From assembly GCA_965198655.1 (NCBI GenBank), contig OZ240668.1, forward strand, positions 1,798,001-1,862,000: 64,000 bases of DNA, written 5' to 3'. Made by a program: the position numbers and the translations under genes. This DNA comes from Lichenicola sp965198655 (lineage in GTDB: Bacteria; Pseudomonadota; Alphaproteobacteria; Acetobacterales; Acetobacteraceae). The notes beneath the pieces are model-generated. The model made no database searches, was not told the DNA's origin, and saw only the letters and a program-made list of their open reading frames with translations. The first letter of the stretch is position 1, and every line of letters starts with the position of its first letter. Positions 37,088-45,679 of the stretch are shown here, piece after piece.

Positions 37088-40000
37088 CCGGCAGCGCGTC
37101 CTCGTCCTCCGGCAGGGTGTCCCGCAGCAGTGCCAGCAGCACCGGCACGTTGCGCACCCGCTGCCAGGCGGTATGGCCCAGCAGGCGAACGTTGGTGCCC
37201 TCCTTGAGCGTGCCCTGGGCGGCGAGACTTCCGAGCTGAACCAGGTCGAACGGGCCGGAAAGCCGCTTGGCGATCGACAGGTGCCAGCACGGTGCGGCAC
37301 CCGCCTGCGGAGCGGTACCGGCTGCCATGGGGCTGGGTGCCTCGGCAGTGACCCGTTGCAGCGCCTCGGTGGTGAACCGCGCCGGGACGATGCGCCGCTT
37401 GTCCTGCGCTCGCGCCTCGGGGAGGTCGTTCGGATCGCCGTTGGCGTCGTGCGGGTCGGCGTCGGCGGCACTTCCGGGCAGCGACTCGGTCCAGTCCGGG
37501 ATCGTGCGACGCAGCCGGTCGAACAGCGCGTCCGCGTCGGCTGGCGCGCCGGCCATGGCGCCCGCACGCTCGCGCATCTGCCGCGACAGCTCGGCGGCCA
37601 GGATCTGCACCAGGCCGGGGATGCGGTCGGTCTGGGTCGGCCCGATGCGGACCAGGCGCGCGGCGTAGACCCGTTCCCCGGTCCAGGCGATCAGCGCCGC
37701 GGCGGCGAGCAGTTGTATCGGACTTAAGGCACGTTCGAACGCCCCGATCCGGGTCTGCACCTTGTCGCGGTGCCGGGAGAAGCCGCTGCCGCGGATGATG
37801 CGCTCGGTGCCGGCATCGCCCCAGTCGCCACCGCCGAGGTCGATCTGGTACGGCTGTCCGGGCCGGATGCCGCGGGCGAGGATGCCGTAGGCGACGCCGC
37901 GTATGAACAGCCCCATGTTGCGACGCATCTCCTCGATCTCGCGGGTGCTGGGCACCACGGGATCGGGGAAGCGCTCGCTACTCCGGTGGGTGTGCAGCGG
38001 CAGCGGGCGCTTCTGCTCGAGCTGGTAGGAGATGCGCCACTCCGAGCGCAGCGGGTCGATGCTGTCGAGCGGGATGCCGCTCAGCTCGCAGTAGATCAGG
38101 ATGCGGTCGCGAAGCCCGGAGTTCAGGTACTGCGGCGGCCCGATGCCCAGCCGTCCGGTCGGCACCACCTGCTCGATCTCGCCGCGGAAGTTGCGCTCGA
38201 ACGCGTCCTTGTCGTCCACTGCGATCAGCAGGGTGTAGCGCGGGCCCATGGCGAAGCCGGCGCCGAGGTGGTCGAACGAGGCGTCCAGCCAGGGCATGGC
38301 CCGGACCATGGCGCGGCCGAACAGGGCGATGCGGTCGCGCGCACTCATGTCGAGCAGGATCGACTGCGCCGAGCGCAGGGCCTCGGCGCGCGGCGCGAGC
38401 TGCACCCGGGCGAAGCCGCGCAGCCGGTTCAGCAGCAGGGCGCGCGCGGTGTCGTCGCGCAGGGTGGGGAACAGGGTGCGCGAGCCGCCCTCGTCGCGGA
38501 ACATCTCGGCCGCCCAGCGCCCGATCTCGGCCGGGTCGCTGTCCAGCATGGCGCGCGCATCCGCGTCCGCCTCGGGCAGCACCACGAAGGTGCCGGCGTC
38601 GCGCCTGGACACCGCGCCGCGCAGCAGCGCGATCTCGGCGTCGAACTCGGCCAGCGTTTGGCGCACCAGCAGCCGGCCCTGCACCAGCTCGGCGACGGCG
38701 CCGTCCCACAGCGTGTTGCCGTCCGCGTCCTGGCCGCGACGGGTGCCGAGCGCCTCCGACATCTCGCGCAGGAAGGCGCGCGCCTCCACCGCCGCCTGGC
38801 GACGAAGCTGCATGGCCAGGTAGTACGAGGTCTCGGTGCGCAGGTGCTCCAGGTAGCGCTCGGCGGCGCGGCGGTCGGGGCCCGGGAAGCGGCGGCTCAC
38901 CGCCTCGCGCAGGTTGTCGAGCGACTGCTCGAAACGGTGCTGGGTGTCGCCGGCGCGGGCGGCGTAGCGCGCCTCCACCTGGTCCAGCCGGGCGATCTCC
39001 TCCTCCAGCCGCAGCTTGGAGTCCTCGACCAGGCGGATGGTGTAGTCCAGGCCGCCGCGGTCGCGCTGGTCGAGGTAGTCGTACAGCACCGCGCGCAAGG
39101 ACCCCGGCCCGGCGCCGCGACGCTCGGCGGCCAGGCGCTGGCGGGCGGCGAGGATGCGGTCGGCGGCGAGCCCGGAGCCGGTCTTGTGCCGGATGGTGCC
39201 CATCACGTCGCCGTGCCGCTGCTCGAACTCGCGCAGGCTCAGGGTCGGCAGGTTGCGCGGGTCGGCGGCCTGGAACCCTTCCGACTGGTAGGTGGCGAGC
39301 AGGTCGCGGTCGATCCCGGCCAGCACCGACTGCCCGGTCTCGTCCTCCAGCAGGCGGTCGATGAGGAACGGCTCGTTGATGGCGGCGGCGTCGGCCGCAC
39401 CCGGCAGCGCGTGGTGGAACGCGCTCGGCTGCAGGAAGAACTGGCGCTCGAGGAAGTCGTCGCGCTCGGCCGGCGTCGGCAGGCGGCCGGAATCCTCAAG
39501 CGCCACGTTGAAGTAGGCCTTGAGCATCGCCTTGGCGGCGCCGGCGGCGGCGGCGTCCACCGCGACCCGGCTCTTGGTATCGATGGTGGCCTGGCCGAAG
39601 GAGGAGAAGAGCTGGCTGTAGCGCAGCGACTGCCGGCCCAGATGCGCCGGCAGCGGCGGCTCGTAGTTGTCGATCTTGTGCTGCGCCTGGTTGACCGCGA
39701 TCGAGCGCTTGGCGGCCGCGAACTCGCTGGCGCCGAAATCCTCGAACAGGATGTCGGCCGCCATGTCGTACAGGTCCTCGACGGAGTCGAGCCCGTCGTC
39801 GAGCACGTTGCGGGTGTCGAGCAGGTAGACATCGTCGTACGGCGCGATGTTCGTGGCCGGCCCCTGGTGCTCCGCCCAGGCCTCGACGAAGGGCGGCGAC
39901 GGGTTGGGCCGCATCGCGTGCTCCAGCTCCATCAGCGCCGCGTAGCCGTTGGCGTTCACGCGCTGGCGCTGGTGCTCGTGGTAGCCGCCCGGCAGCAGCA

Positions 40001-40676
40001 GCACGAGCTCGACCGTAGGTGCGGGATGGATCAGCGAGCGCAGCGCCAGGCCGAGGTCGATGAAGGCGCCCGAGCCAGTGCCGCCGGCGGCCGAGCAGCA
40101 CACCACCACGCGCAGCCGGTTCTCGATCTCCAGGTTGAGGTGCGCGAGATCGTCCTGCCGCCCGACCGAGCGCAGCAGCCCGTCGGCGCGCTCGCGCAGC
40201 AGGTCGGTGAGCCTGGCGAACTGGTCGAAGAACAGCAGGCGCGAGATCGCCCGCACCTGGCCCGCCCCCTTCTCGGTGTTGATCAGCGAGAAGTCGGCGA
40301 CGGGCAGCCAGTCGGCGATCAGCGGATAGCGGTCGATGTCCTTCATGTAGCGCTTGACGTCGACCGCGTGCTGCAGCCGCTCGTTCTCGCGGAACGCCAC
40401 CAGGCGGGCCAGCGGGTCGGTGGATTGCTGGCGGTCGCTCTCGATCGCGGTGCGCAGGTCGGTGTCGAAATACACGAACGAGGCGATCGGGAAGCGGGCG
40501 AGGTCGTCGATGCGCCGACCGTTCCAGTCGCCGGCCAGGATGCGGCGCCGCAGGCGCAGCAGGATCTGCATGCCGGTGCCGCCGAGGCCGACGAACAGCG
40601 TCGGCTGCACCCGTCGCGCGGCCGAACGTTCCAGGTTGGGGCGCTCGGCGTCGGTGGGCGCGTGGGTGCTGGACAT
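37077..40676 (-). CDS. Tubulin/FtsZ-like protein (Tubulin_2 type) with C-terminal GYF-like domain
   Basis: The protein has 1199 residues. The N-terminal third has tubulin-superfamily nucleotide loops: T1-like VGLGGTGMQ at residues 29-37, a GAGQVR loop at 137-142 and the T4 signature AAGGTGSG at 196-203. A long charged helical middle (about 480-720) has coiled-coil character. The C-terminus (about 1130-1185) matches a GYF_2-like domain (WHLSIAKRLSGPFDLVQLGSLAAQGTL...AWQRVRNVPVLLALL). There is no membrane segment. It is presumably a GTP-dependent polymer or scaffold at the membrane. It is flanked by membrane and exported partners with overlapping or near-overlapping genes. Confidence 0.87.
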   Translation of the reverse strand: MSSTHAPTDAERPNLERSAARRVQPTLFVGLGGTGMQILLRLRRRILAGDWNGRRIDDLARFPIASFVYFDTDLRTAIESDRQQSTDPLARLVAFRENERLQHAVDVKRYMKDIDRYPLIADWLPVADFSLINTEKGAGQVRAISRLLFFDQFARLTDLLRERADGLLRSVGRQDDLAHLNLEIENRLRVVVCCSAAGGTGSGAFIDLGLALRSLIHPAPTVELVLLLPGGYHEHQRQRVNANGYAALMELEHAMRPNPSPPFVEAWAEHQGPATNIAPYDDVYLLDTRNVLDDGLDSVEDLYDMAADILFEDFGASEFAAAKRSIAVNQAQHKIDNYEPPLPAHLGRQSLRYSQLFSSFGQATIDTKSRVAVDAAAAGAAKAMLKAYFNVALEDSGRLPTPAERDDFLERQFFLQPSAFHHALPGAADAAAINEPFLIDRLLEDETGQSVLAGIDRDLLATYQSEGFQAADPRNLPTLSLREFEQRHGDVMGTIRHKTGSGLAADRILAARQRLAAERRGAGPGSLRAVLYDYLDQRDRGGLDYTIRLVEDSKLRLEEEIARLDQVEARYAARAGDTQHRFEQSLDNLREAVSRRFPGPDRRAAERYLEHLRTETSYYLAMQLRRQAAVEARAFLREMSEALGTRRGQDADGNTLWDGAVAELVQGRLLVRQTLAEFDAEIALLRGAVSRRDAGTFVVLPEADADARAMLDSDPAEIGRWAAEMFRDEGGSRTLFPTLRDDTARALLLNRLRGFARVQLAPRAEALRSAQSILLDMSARDRIALFGRAMVRAMPWLDASFDHLGAGFAMGPRYTLLIAVDDKDAFERNFRGEIEQVVPTGRLGIGPPQYLNSGLRDRILIYCELSGIPLDSIDPLRSEWRISYQLEQKRPLPLHTHRSSERFPDPVVPSTREIEEMRRNMGLFIRGVAYGILARGIRPGQPYQIDLGGGDWGDAGTERIIRGSGFSRHRDKVQTRIGAFERALSPIQLLAAAALIAWTGERVYAARLVRIGPTQTDRIPGLVQILAAELSRQMRERAGAMAGAPADADALFDRLRRTIPDWTESLPGSAADADPHDANGDPNDLPEARAQDKRRIVPARFTTEALQRVTAEAPSPMAAGTAPQAGAAPCWHLSIAKRLSGPFDLVQLGSLAAQGTLKEGTNVRLLGHTAWQRVRNVPVLLALLRDTLPEDEDALPDDE

Positions 40677-40688
40677 GGGCGGGGTTCC

Positions 40689-41177
40689 TCAGCGCCGGCG
40701 CGGCGCACGGCCGCGTGCGGCGGAGCGGTAGAGCAGCACGAACAGGATCAGCGTGACCACGACCAGCAGCAGCAGCGGCAGCACGAAGGCGAGCACGTCC
40801 CACAGGTCACCGAGCAGGCCGAACACGATCAGCACAGACAGCGACAGGAGGAACGCGAACAGCGCCCAGCCGGCGCTGCCGGCGGCGGACGGGGAGGCGC
40901 GGTGGGCGATCAGGTGGCTGCGCACCGCGCCGCGGACGAAGAAGATCGCCACCGCCAGCAGCAGCAGGATCGCCACCCCGATCACCTCGCCGGTGGGGGA
41001 CAGGCCGACCTCGCCGGGCAGGCCGGCGGCGCTGATCGGCGTGCCCGGCTGGACCGTGCCGGGCGTCGGCGCGACGGGGGCCGGCAGCTGCGACGGCGCC
41101 GGCTGCGCCGGGGCGGCGTCCGCGGGAGGCTTGATGTTGAAGTCCGACGGCGGTGGCTTGGGCGACGGCTCTGGCAT
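40689..41177 (-). CDS. Small three-helix membrane protein of the tubulin-like cluster
   Basis: The 162-residue product starts MPEPSPKPPPSDFNI. A Pro/Ala-rich N-terminus of about 60 residues precedes three membrane segments (GVAILLLLAVAIFFV; WALFAFLLSLSVLIVFGLL; VLAFVLPLLLLVVVTLILFVLLY) and a basic tail GRAPRRR. No family was recognised. It lies 12 bases upstream of the tubulin-like gene and 22 bases after the vWA-like gene. A membrane anchor or adaptor role for the filament protein is inferred only from position. ATG 41177 follows an AGGACAGG ribosome site. Confidence 0.75.
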   Translation of the reverse strand: MPEPSPKPPPSDFNIKPPADAAPAQPAPSQLPAPVAPTPGTVQPGTPISAAGLPGEVGLSPTGEVIGVAILLLLAVAIFFVRGAVRSHLIAHRASPSAAGSAGWALFAFLLSLSVLIVFGLLGDLWDVLAFVLPLLLLVVVTLILFVLLYRSAARGRAPRRR

Positions 41178-41199
41178 GACCTGTCCTGGACGGAAATCT

Positions 41200-42675
41200 T
41201 CAGCGCGGATCGCTGTCCGGGCGTCGCACGATCCTCGGGGCCCCGACAAGCCGGCCGCGCAGCACGAAGGCCCGGCCCGGCGGCAGTACGATCCGGCGGG
41301 TCTCGAACGGACGCAGCCGCACCCGGCGCATCTGCCCGTCGAGCGACACGAAGTGCTCGCGTTCGCGCCTCGCTACCACCAGCAGGGCCGCCAGCAGAAG
41401 GAGCAGCGCCGACAGGCCGCACAGCGCCAGCACCAGCGGCACCGCGGAATAATGCACCACCAGGGTGACCGGCAGCAGGGCCGAGGCGGCCGTCACCGTC
41501 TTGTTGTCGAAGAACACCCCCGGCAGCTGATCCAGCGCCGCCACCTGCGCCATCTTGGCCACGAACCCGTCCTGCAGCGACAGCCGGAGGTCGGACAGGC
41601 CGATCGCGAGCGTGCCGTGCAGCACCACGTCCTTCTGCAGCCAGCCGGCCAGGCCGGGGGCGCGGTCGATGCGCGGGATGTCGAGCCGGATCCGCACGTC
41701 GTGCAGGGCCTCGCCCGGGCCGAGCCCGTGCACCTCGGCGGGCGCGATCGCCGCCGCCGCAAGCGGCAGCGCCGCGGCGCCGGGCGCCCGGTCCAGCCGG
41801 TCCCAGCGCAGCGAAAGCCGGGCCTGGTCGATCACGTGCGGGTAGTAGTCCGAACGCAGGCTGCCGGCGATCTCGACGCTCGACGCCCGGCCGCCGGGCA
41901 CGCCGATGCGCAGGCTGCCGTCGGGACCACTTCTGGCGACCAGCCCCGGGGTCAGGGTGGCCTCGGGGGTGAAGCGCAGCGGCGCCTGGTCGAGCGGCTT
42001 GAGCTGCACCGCCGGGTCGCGGAACAGTTGCCTCAGCCCCGGGTTTGCGATGAGCCGGCGCAGCGTGGCCGCCGCCGCCTGGCCATAGGCGATCCCGTAC
42101 ACGATCAGCCCCTGCGCGCTGTAAAGCCGGCCGGTCGCCGGCAGGCGCACCGGATAGGACACCACCAGCGGCAGCGCCGGGCTGGAGCCGAGCGCCTGTG
42201 CGAAGGCGCGGGTGTTGTCGTCCACGCGCTGGCTGTTGCTGGGCGAGTTGCGGTTGTTGGTGACCAGCCAGACGATACCGGGATGCCCGTCCAGGATCGT
42301 GTCGATGCCGCGCACCAGCGCGCCGTCGAAATCGGCGTCGGCCAGGTGACCGTCCGGCTGGCGCGGCAGGTCCAGCGCCGCGATCGCGGCCGTGACCCGG
42401 CCCGGATCGTCCGGGCCGCGATACAGCACGTTGGGCGAGCGGCGGCCCGGGACCTGACCGTCCTGGTCGAAGCCGGCGACGACCACCTCGCCATCGGCGT
42501 GCGAGGCGGCGACCAGGGCGTTCAGCAGCGGCCGGAACGAGGCGTTCGGATCGGTGTAGAACGGCTCCATCCAGCCGGAATCCTGGACCAGGTAGACCGA
42601 GCTCACCTGCGCCAGCGCCGGCCGGACCGGCATCAGGCCGCAGCACAGCAGCGCCAACGCGACCCTAGCCCGCAT
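41200..42675 (-). CDS. vWA-like protein with signal peptide and C-terminal membrane anchor
   Basis: The product has 491 residues. A signal peptide (1-22, ending RPALA) is followed by a von Willebrand A-like fold beginning SSVYLVQDSGWMEPF and continuing with GEVVVAGFD and HPGIVWLVTNNRN. The MIDAS motif is degenerate: D32-S-G-W-M in place of DxSxS. A beta-rich middle follows, then a membrane helix (VPLVLALCGLSALLLLLAAL, about residue 405-430) and a 56-residue basic tail. ATG 42675 overlaps the end of the zinc-ribbon gene by 11 bases, the same overlap size seen after the tubulin-like gene. Confidence 0.78.
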   Translation of the reverse strand: MRARVALALLCCGLMPVRPALAQVSSVYLVQDSGWMEPFYTDPNASFRPLLNALVAASHADGEVVVAGFDQDGQVPGRRSPNVLYRGPDDPGRVTAAIAALDLPRQPDGHLADADFDGALVRGIDTILDGHPGIVWLVTNNRNSPSNSQRVDDNTRAFAQALGSSPALPLVVSYPVRLPATGRLYSAQGLIVYGIAYGQAAAATLRRLIANPGLRQLFRDPAVQLKPLDQAPLRFTPEATLTPGLVARSGPDGSLRIGVPGGRASSVEIAGSLRSDYYPHVIDQARLSLRWDRLDRAPGAAALPLAAAAIAPAEVHGLGPGEALHDVRIRLDIPRIDRAPGLAGWLQKDVVLHGTLAIGLSDLRLSLQDGFVAKMAQVAALDQLPGVFFDNKTVTAASALLPVTLVVHYSAVPLVLALCGLSALLLLLAALLVVARREREHFVSLDGQMRRVRLRPFETRRIVLPPGRAFVLRGRLVGAPRIVRRPDSDPR

Positions 42676-44089
42676 CGCGCAGCCGCCAGCGATGACCGGT
42701 CCCGTCGCGGGCACCGTACGCGTAGAGCCAGCCGGCATGGAGGAACACCGACAGGTCGGAGGCGTCCCGCGCGCGCAGCAGGCAGTCCAGCGGCTCGAGC
42801 ATGCGCGGGCCGCGGCTGTAGAACAGGGTGCAGGCGTGGTCTGGCGCCGCTTCGTCCGGGGCCGTGAGGTCGCCCAGGAAGCGGCCGAGCCGGTCGCGGC
42901 CGGTGCACAGCGCCAGCACGGTGCGGCCCGGACCGAGTTCCAGCAGCGGCAGCAGGAAGGTGCCGTCCGGGATCACGTAGTCCCACGCCGCGCGCTCGTC
43001 CCAGGGTAGGCGCAGCCGCGCGTTCTCGCGGAACACCGCCCGGCCGGTGCCGGGCGCGTAGCCGCTGGCCGATCGTCGTTCCGGCGATTGTCCGGGGGCG
43101 GGAAGGCTCTGCCACACCAGGCTGTGTGGATCGAGCCGGGCGAGCTGGTGCAGGGTGCCGTTCGGCTCCATCATCGGGCGCACGCCGGGCAGCGGCCTGA
43201 TCCCGTCACGCCAGGGCTGCCAATGGGCGTCGAGACGGTCCGGCCCCGCCTGCACCGTGAGCAGCCCGGACGGCCCGCACCAATGCAGCCGGTCGCCGGT
43301 CCCGACCGGGCTCGCCAGCGCCTCCGTTGCGGCGTCCGGCACCGGCAGCAGCGACCAGCCGGATGTGAGCGCCTCCCGGTCCAGCACGGCCAGGGCAAGT
43401 CCCGCGTCGTTGCGCACCGGCAACGCCACCTGGCCGCGCAGCGAGCCCGCTCCGCCCAGCGGCGCCAGCCCCTCCAGCAGCGTTACCGGCGTGCGACGCG
43501 GCGCGGTCAGCGCGATGAAGGCCGGGCCGCGGTCGGTGGGCAGCGACAAGCCCGACGCGTCGGCGGCGGCGGCCCAGCTCCAGGGCGGCAGGGCCAAGCA
43601 GGGCGGCAACTGCGCGCGGTCGATCCATCGCCCGGCATCCTCCGACCAGGCCCTGACCCATCCGCCGATCCGGTCGCAGGCCAGCAGCATCGGCGGCGTG
43701 CCGGCCACGGCGAAGCCGGATGCCGCCGACGGCGGCAGTTCGATCTCCTGGTGGCTCGCCGGATCGGGCTCGCCCCCCTCGTCGCGGGTCGGCAGCCCGG
43801 TGGCGGCGCCGAACGGCGGCGACCAGCTCTCGCTGCCCGGCTCCGGAGGTGACGGGGCCAGCGACGCGCCGCAGTCCGGGCAGAAGCGGAAGGCGGACGG
43901 GTAGGAGCCTTCATGCGTGCAGGCGGCGTCGCGGATGCGCAGTCGCGACGCGGTCACGCGGTCGGTCGGCAGGTCGATCCGGTCCCCGGCGACGGCGACG
44001 GCGGTGAAGCGGCCCGCCTCGCGCTGCCAGCGCTCCGGCCCGAACCGGCCGAGCACGGTCCAGGCGGCGGAGGGACCGGGTCCGCTCAC
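42665..44089 (-). CDS. Uncharacterised zinc-ribbon, Trp-rich beta-repeat protein
   Basis: The 474-residue product starts at GTG 44089 (MSGPGPSAAWTVLGRFGPER). Cysteines C57, C70 and C73 (CTHEGSY...FRFCPDCGASL) form a partial zinc ribbon near the N-terminus. The rest is rich in Trp, Gly and Pro, with repeating strands (GGWVRAW, GWSLLPVPDA, HWQPWRDG) suggestive of a beta-propeller-like fold. There is no signal peptide or membrane segment. Its GTG overlaps the lpxB stop (GTGA), linking the cluster to lipid A synthesis genes. The family is not recognised. Confidence 0.75.
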   Translation of the reverse strand: MSGPGPSAAWTVLGRFGPERWQREAGRFTAVAVAGDRIDLPTDRVTASRLRIRDAACTHEGSYPSAFRFCPDCGASLAPSPPEPGSESWSPPFGAATGLPTRDEGGEPDPASHQEIELPPSAASGFAVAGTPPMLLACDRIGGWVRAWSEDAGRWIDRAQLPPCLALPPWSWAAAADASGLSLPTDRGPAFIALTAPRRTPVTLLEGLAPLGGAGSLRGQVALPVRNDAGLALAVLDREALTSGWSLLPVPDAATEALASPVGTGDRLHWCGPSGLLTVQAGPDRLDAHWQPWRDGIRPLPGVRPMMEPNGTLHQLARLDPHSLVWQSLPAPGQSPERRSASGYAPGTGRAVFRENARLRLPWDERAAWDYVIPDGTFLLPLLELGPGRTVLALCTGRDRLGRFLGDLTAPDEAAPDHACTLFYSRGPRMLEPLDCLLRARDASDLSVFLHAGWLYAYGARDGTGHRWRLRDAG

Positions 44090-45219
44090 CGCCGATGCTC
44101 GTCCAGCAGGGCCAGCACCTCGCGCGCCGCCGCGTCGGCGGGGGCCTCGTCGCCAGCGGACAGGGAGTCGATCACCGTGCGGAAGCCGGCACGCTGCGCG
44201 GCCGCCGCCGCCGGGTCGCCGAGCAGGTCCTGCACCGCCTGCGCCAGCCGGTCCGGCCGGCAGTCCTGCTGCAGCAGCTCCGGCACCAGCCGGCGCCCGG
44301 CCAGCAGGTTGACCATCGCCACGTGCCGCACCCGGATCAGCCGGCGGGCGATGACGGCGGTCAGCGGGTTGACCCGGTAGGTGACCGCCATCGGCACACC
44401 GGCCAGCGCCAGCTCCAGGGTGGAGGTGCCGGACTTGGTCAGCGCAGCGCCGGCGGCGGCAAAGGCGTCGTGCTTGTCGCAGGTCGCCGTCACCAGCACC
44501 GGCTGCACCTCCCAGCGGCGCACCGCGCGCGCCACCGTTTGCGCCACCACCGGGGAGACCACCACCACCGGCACCAGGCCCGGAACCCGGTCCGCCAGCA
44601 GCGCCACCGTGCGCCGGAACACCGGCAGCAGGCGCGGCACCTCGCTGCGCCGGCTGCCCGGCATCAGCACCAGCACCGGGGCCGCCGGGTCGAGGTCGTG
44701 CCGGGCACGGAACCGCGCCGCAGCGCCGCTGCCGGCGCCGGATTGCAGCACCGGATGGCCGACGAACCGCGCGTCCAGCCCGTGACGGGCGAAGAACGCG
44801 CTCTCGAACGGCAGCAGGCAGAGCAGCCGCTCCCAGAGACCGGGGAACTCGCGCACCCGGTGCTCGCGCCAGGCCCAGACCTGCGGCGCCACGTAGTGCA
44901 CGCGAGGGATGCCGAGGCCGGCGATGCGCTTGAGCAGCCGGAGCGCGAAGCCGGGGCTGTCGATGGTGACCACCAGGTCCGGACGGCTGGCGGCGATGTC
45001 GGCCACCGCTTGGTCCAGGCGGCGCGACAGCGCGCGCAGCCGCGGCAGGATCTCCACCAGCCCCATCACCGCCAGCTCGCGCATCGGGAACAGGGTGTCG
45101 AGCCCGGCTTCCGCCATGCGTTGGCCGCCGATGCCGCGGAAGCGGAGGTCCGGCCGCCGCCGCCGCAACGCCGCCAGCAGCCGCCCGCCCAGCACGTCGC
45201 CGCTGGCCTCGCCCGCCAT
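44086..45219 (-). CDS. lpxB: Lipid-A-disaccharide synthase
   Basis: LpxB condenses UDP-2,3-diacyl-GlcN with lipid X. The sequence shows GEASGDVLGGRLLAALR, the FRGIGGQRM segment, RELAVMGLVEILPRL, VTIDSPGFALRLLK, YVAPQVWAWREHRV, LPFE, LMPGSRRSEV, TKSGTSTLELAL and PMAVTYR. Only ATG 45219 is available as a normal start, giving 377 residues. Relatives start about ten residues earlier with a strand equivalent to PTIWL, and the frame is open upstream with no ATG, GTG or TTG. A CTG or other rare start inside or after hisI is therefore possible. Confidence 0.92.
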   Translation of the reverse strand: MAGEASGDVLGGRLLAALRRRRPDLRFRGIGGQRMAEAGLDTLFPMRELAVMGLVEILPRLRALSRRLDQAVADIAASRPDLVVTIDSPGFALRLLKRIAGLGIPRVHYVAPQVWAWREHRVREFPGLWERLLCLLPFESAFFARHGLDARFVGHPVLQSGAGSGAAARFRARHDLDPAAPVLVLMPGSRRSEVPRLLPVFRRTVALLADRVPGLVPVVVVSPVVAQTVARAVRRWEVQPVLVTATCDKHDAFAAAGAALTKSGTSTLELALAGVPMAVTYRVNPLTAVIARRLIRVRHVAMVNLLAGRRLVPELLQQDCRPDRLAQAVQDLLGDPAAAAAQRAGFRTVIDSLSAGDEAPADAAAREVLALLDEHRR

Positions 45220-45271
45220 CAGCCAGATCGTGGGACCGCGATCGGGGGCTCCTGGATCACGCGCCCCGGGA

Positions 45272-45679
45272 TCAAGCGCCGTAGAGCCGCTCAGGGTCGA
45301 CCTCCGGCTCGGACACCGCGACCAGCCGCCCGTCGCGCAGCGCGTCGAAGAAGCAGGAGCGATGGCCGGTGTGGCAGGCGACGCCGGTCTGGTCGACCAG
45401 CAGCAGCACCGCGTCGCGGTCGCAGTCCAGCCGCAGCTCGACCAGGCGCTGGGTCTGGCCCGACGTCTCGCCCTTGCGCCAAAGCTGCTTGCGGCTGCGG
45501 CTCCAGTAGCAGACACGCCCGGTCTCGAGAGTCTCGGCCAGCGCCTGGCGGTTCATCCAGGCCAGCATCAGCACCTCGCCGGTGTCGTGCTGCTGCGCGA
45601 TCACGGCGACCAGCCCGGCCGGGTTGAACGCCACCTCGTCCAGCACCGACGGGGGGTCGGGCTCCTCCGTCTCGTTCAT
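45272..45679 (-). CDS. hisI: Phosphoribosyl-AMP cyclohydrolase
   Basis: HisI opens the purine ring of PR-AMP in histidine synthesis. The 135-residue product carries WMNRQALAETLETG, the signature CYWSRSRKQLWRKGETSGQTQ, and the zinc and metal residues in DCDRDAVLLLVDQTGVACHTGHRSCF. This is the stand-alone hisI form, without a HisE domain. Its ATG overlaps the ygfZ stop (ATGA). Confidence 0.94.
   Translation of the reverse strand: MNETEEPDPPSVLDEVAFNPAGLVAVIAQQHDTGEVLMLAWMNRQALAETLETGRVCYWSRSRKQLWRKGETSGQTQRLVELRLDCDRDAVLLLVDQTGVACHTGHRSCFFDALRDGRLVAVSEPEVDPERLYGA

Noticed and set aside
37770..41468. 1232-codon plus-strand open frame antisense to the tubulin-like gene
   Set aside because: Composition is Ala/Val/Arg/Gln-rich without motifs. 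The minus-strand reading has tubulin loops and a GYF-like domain.
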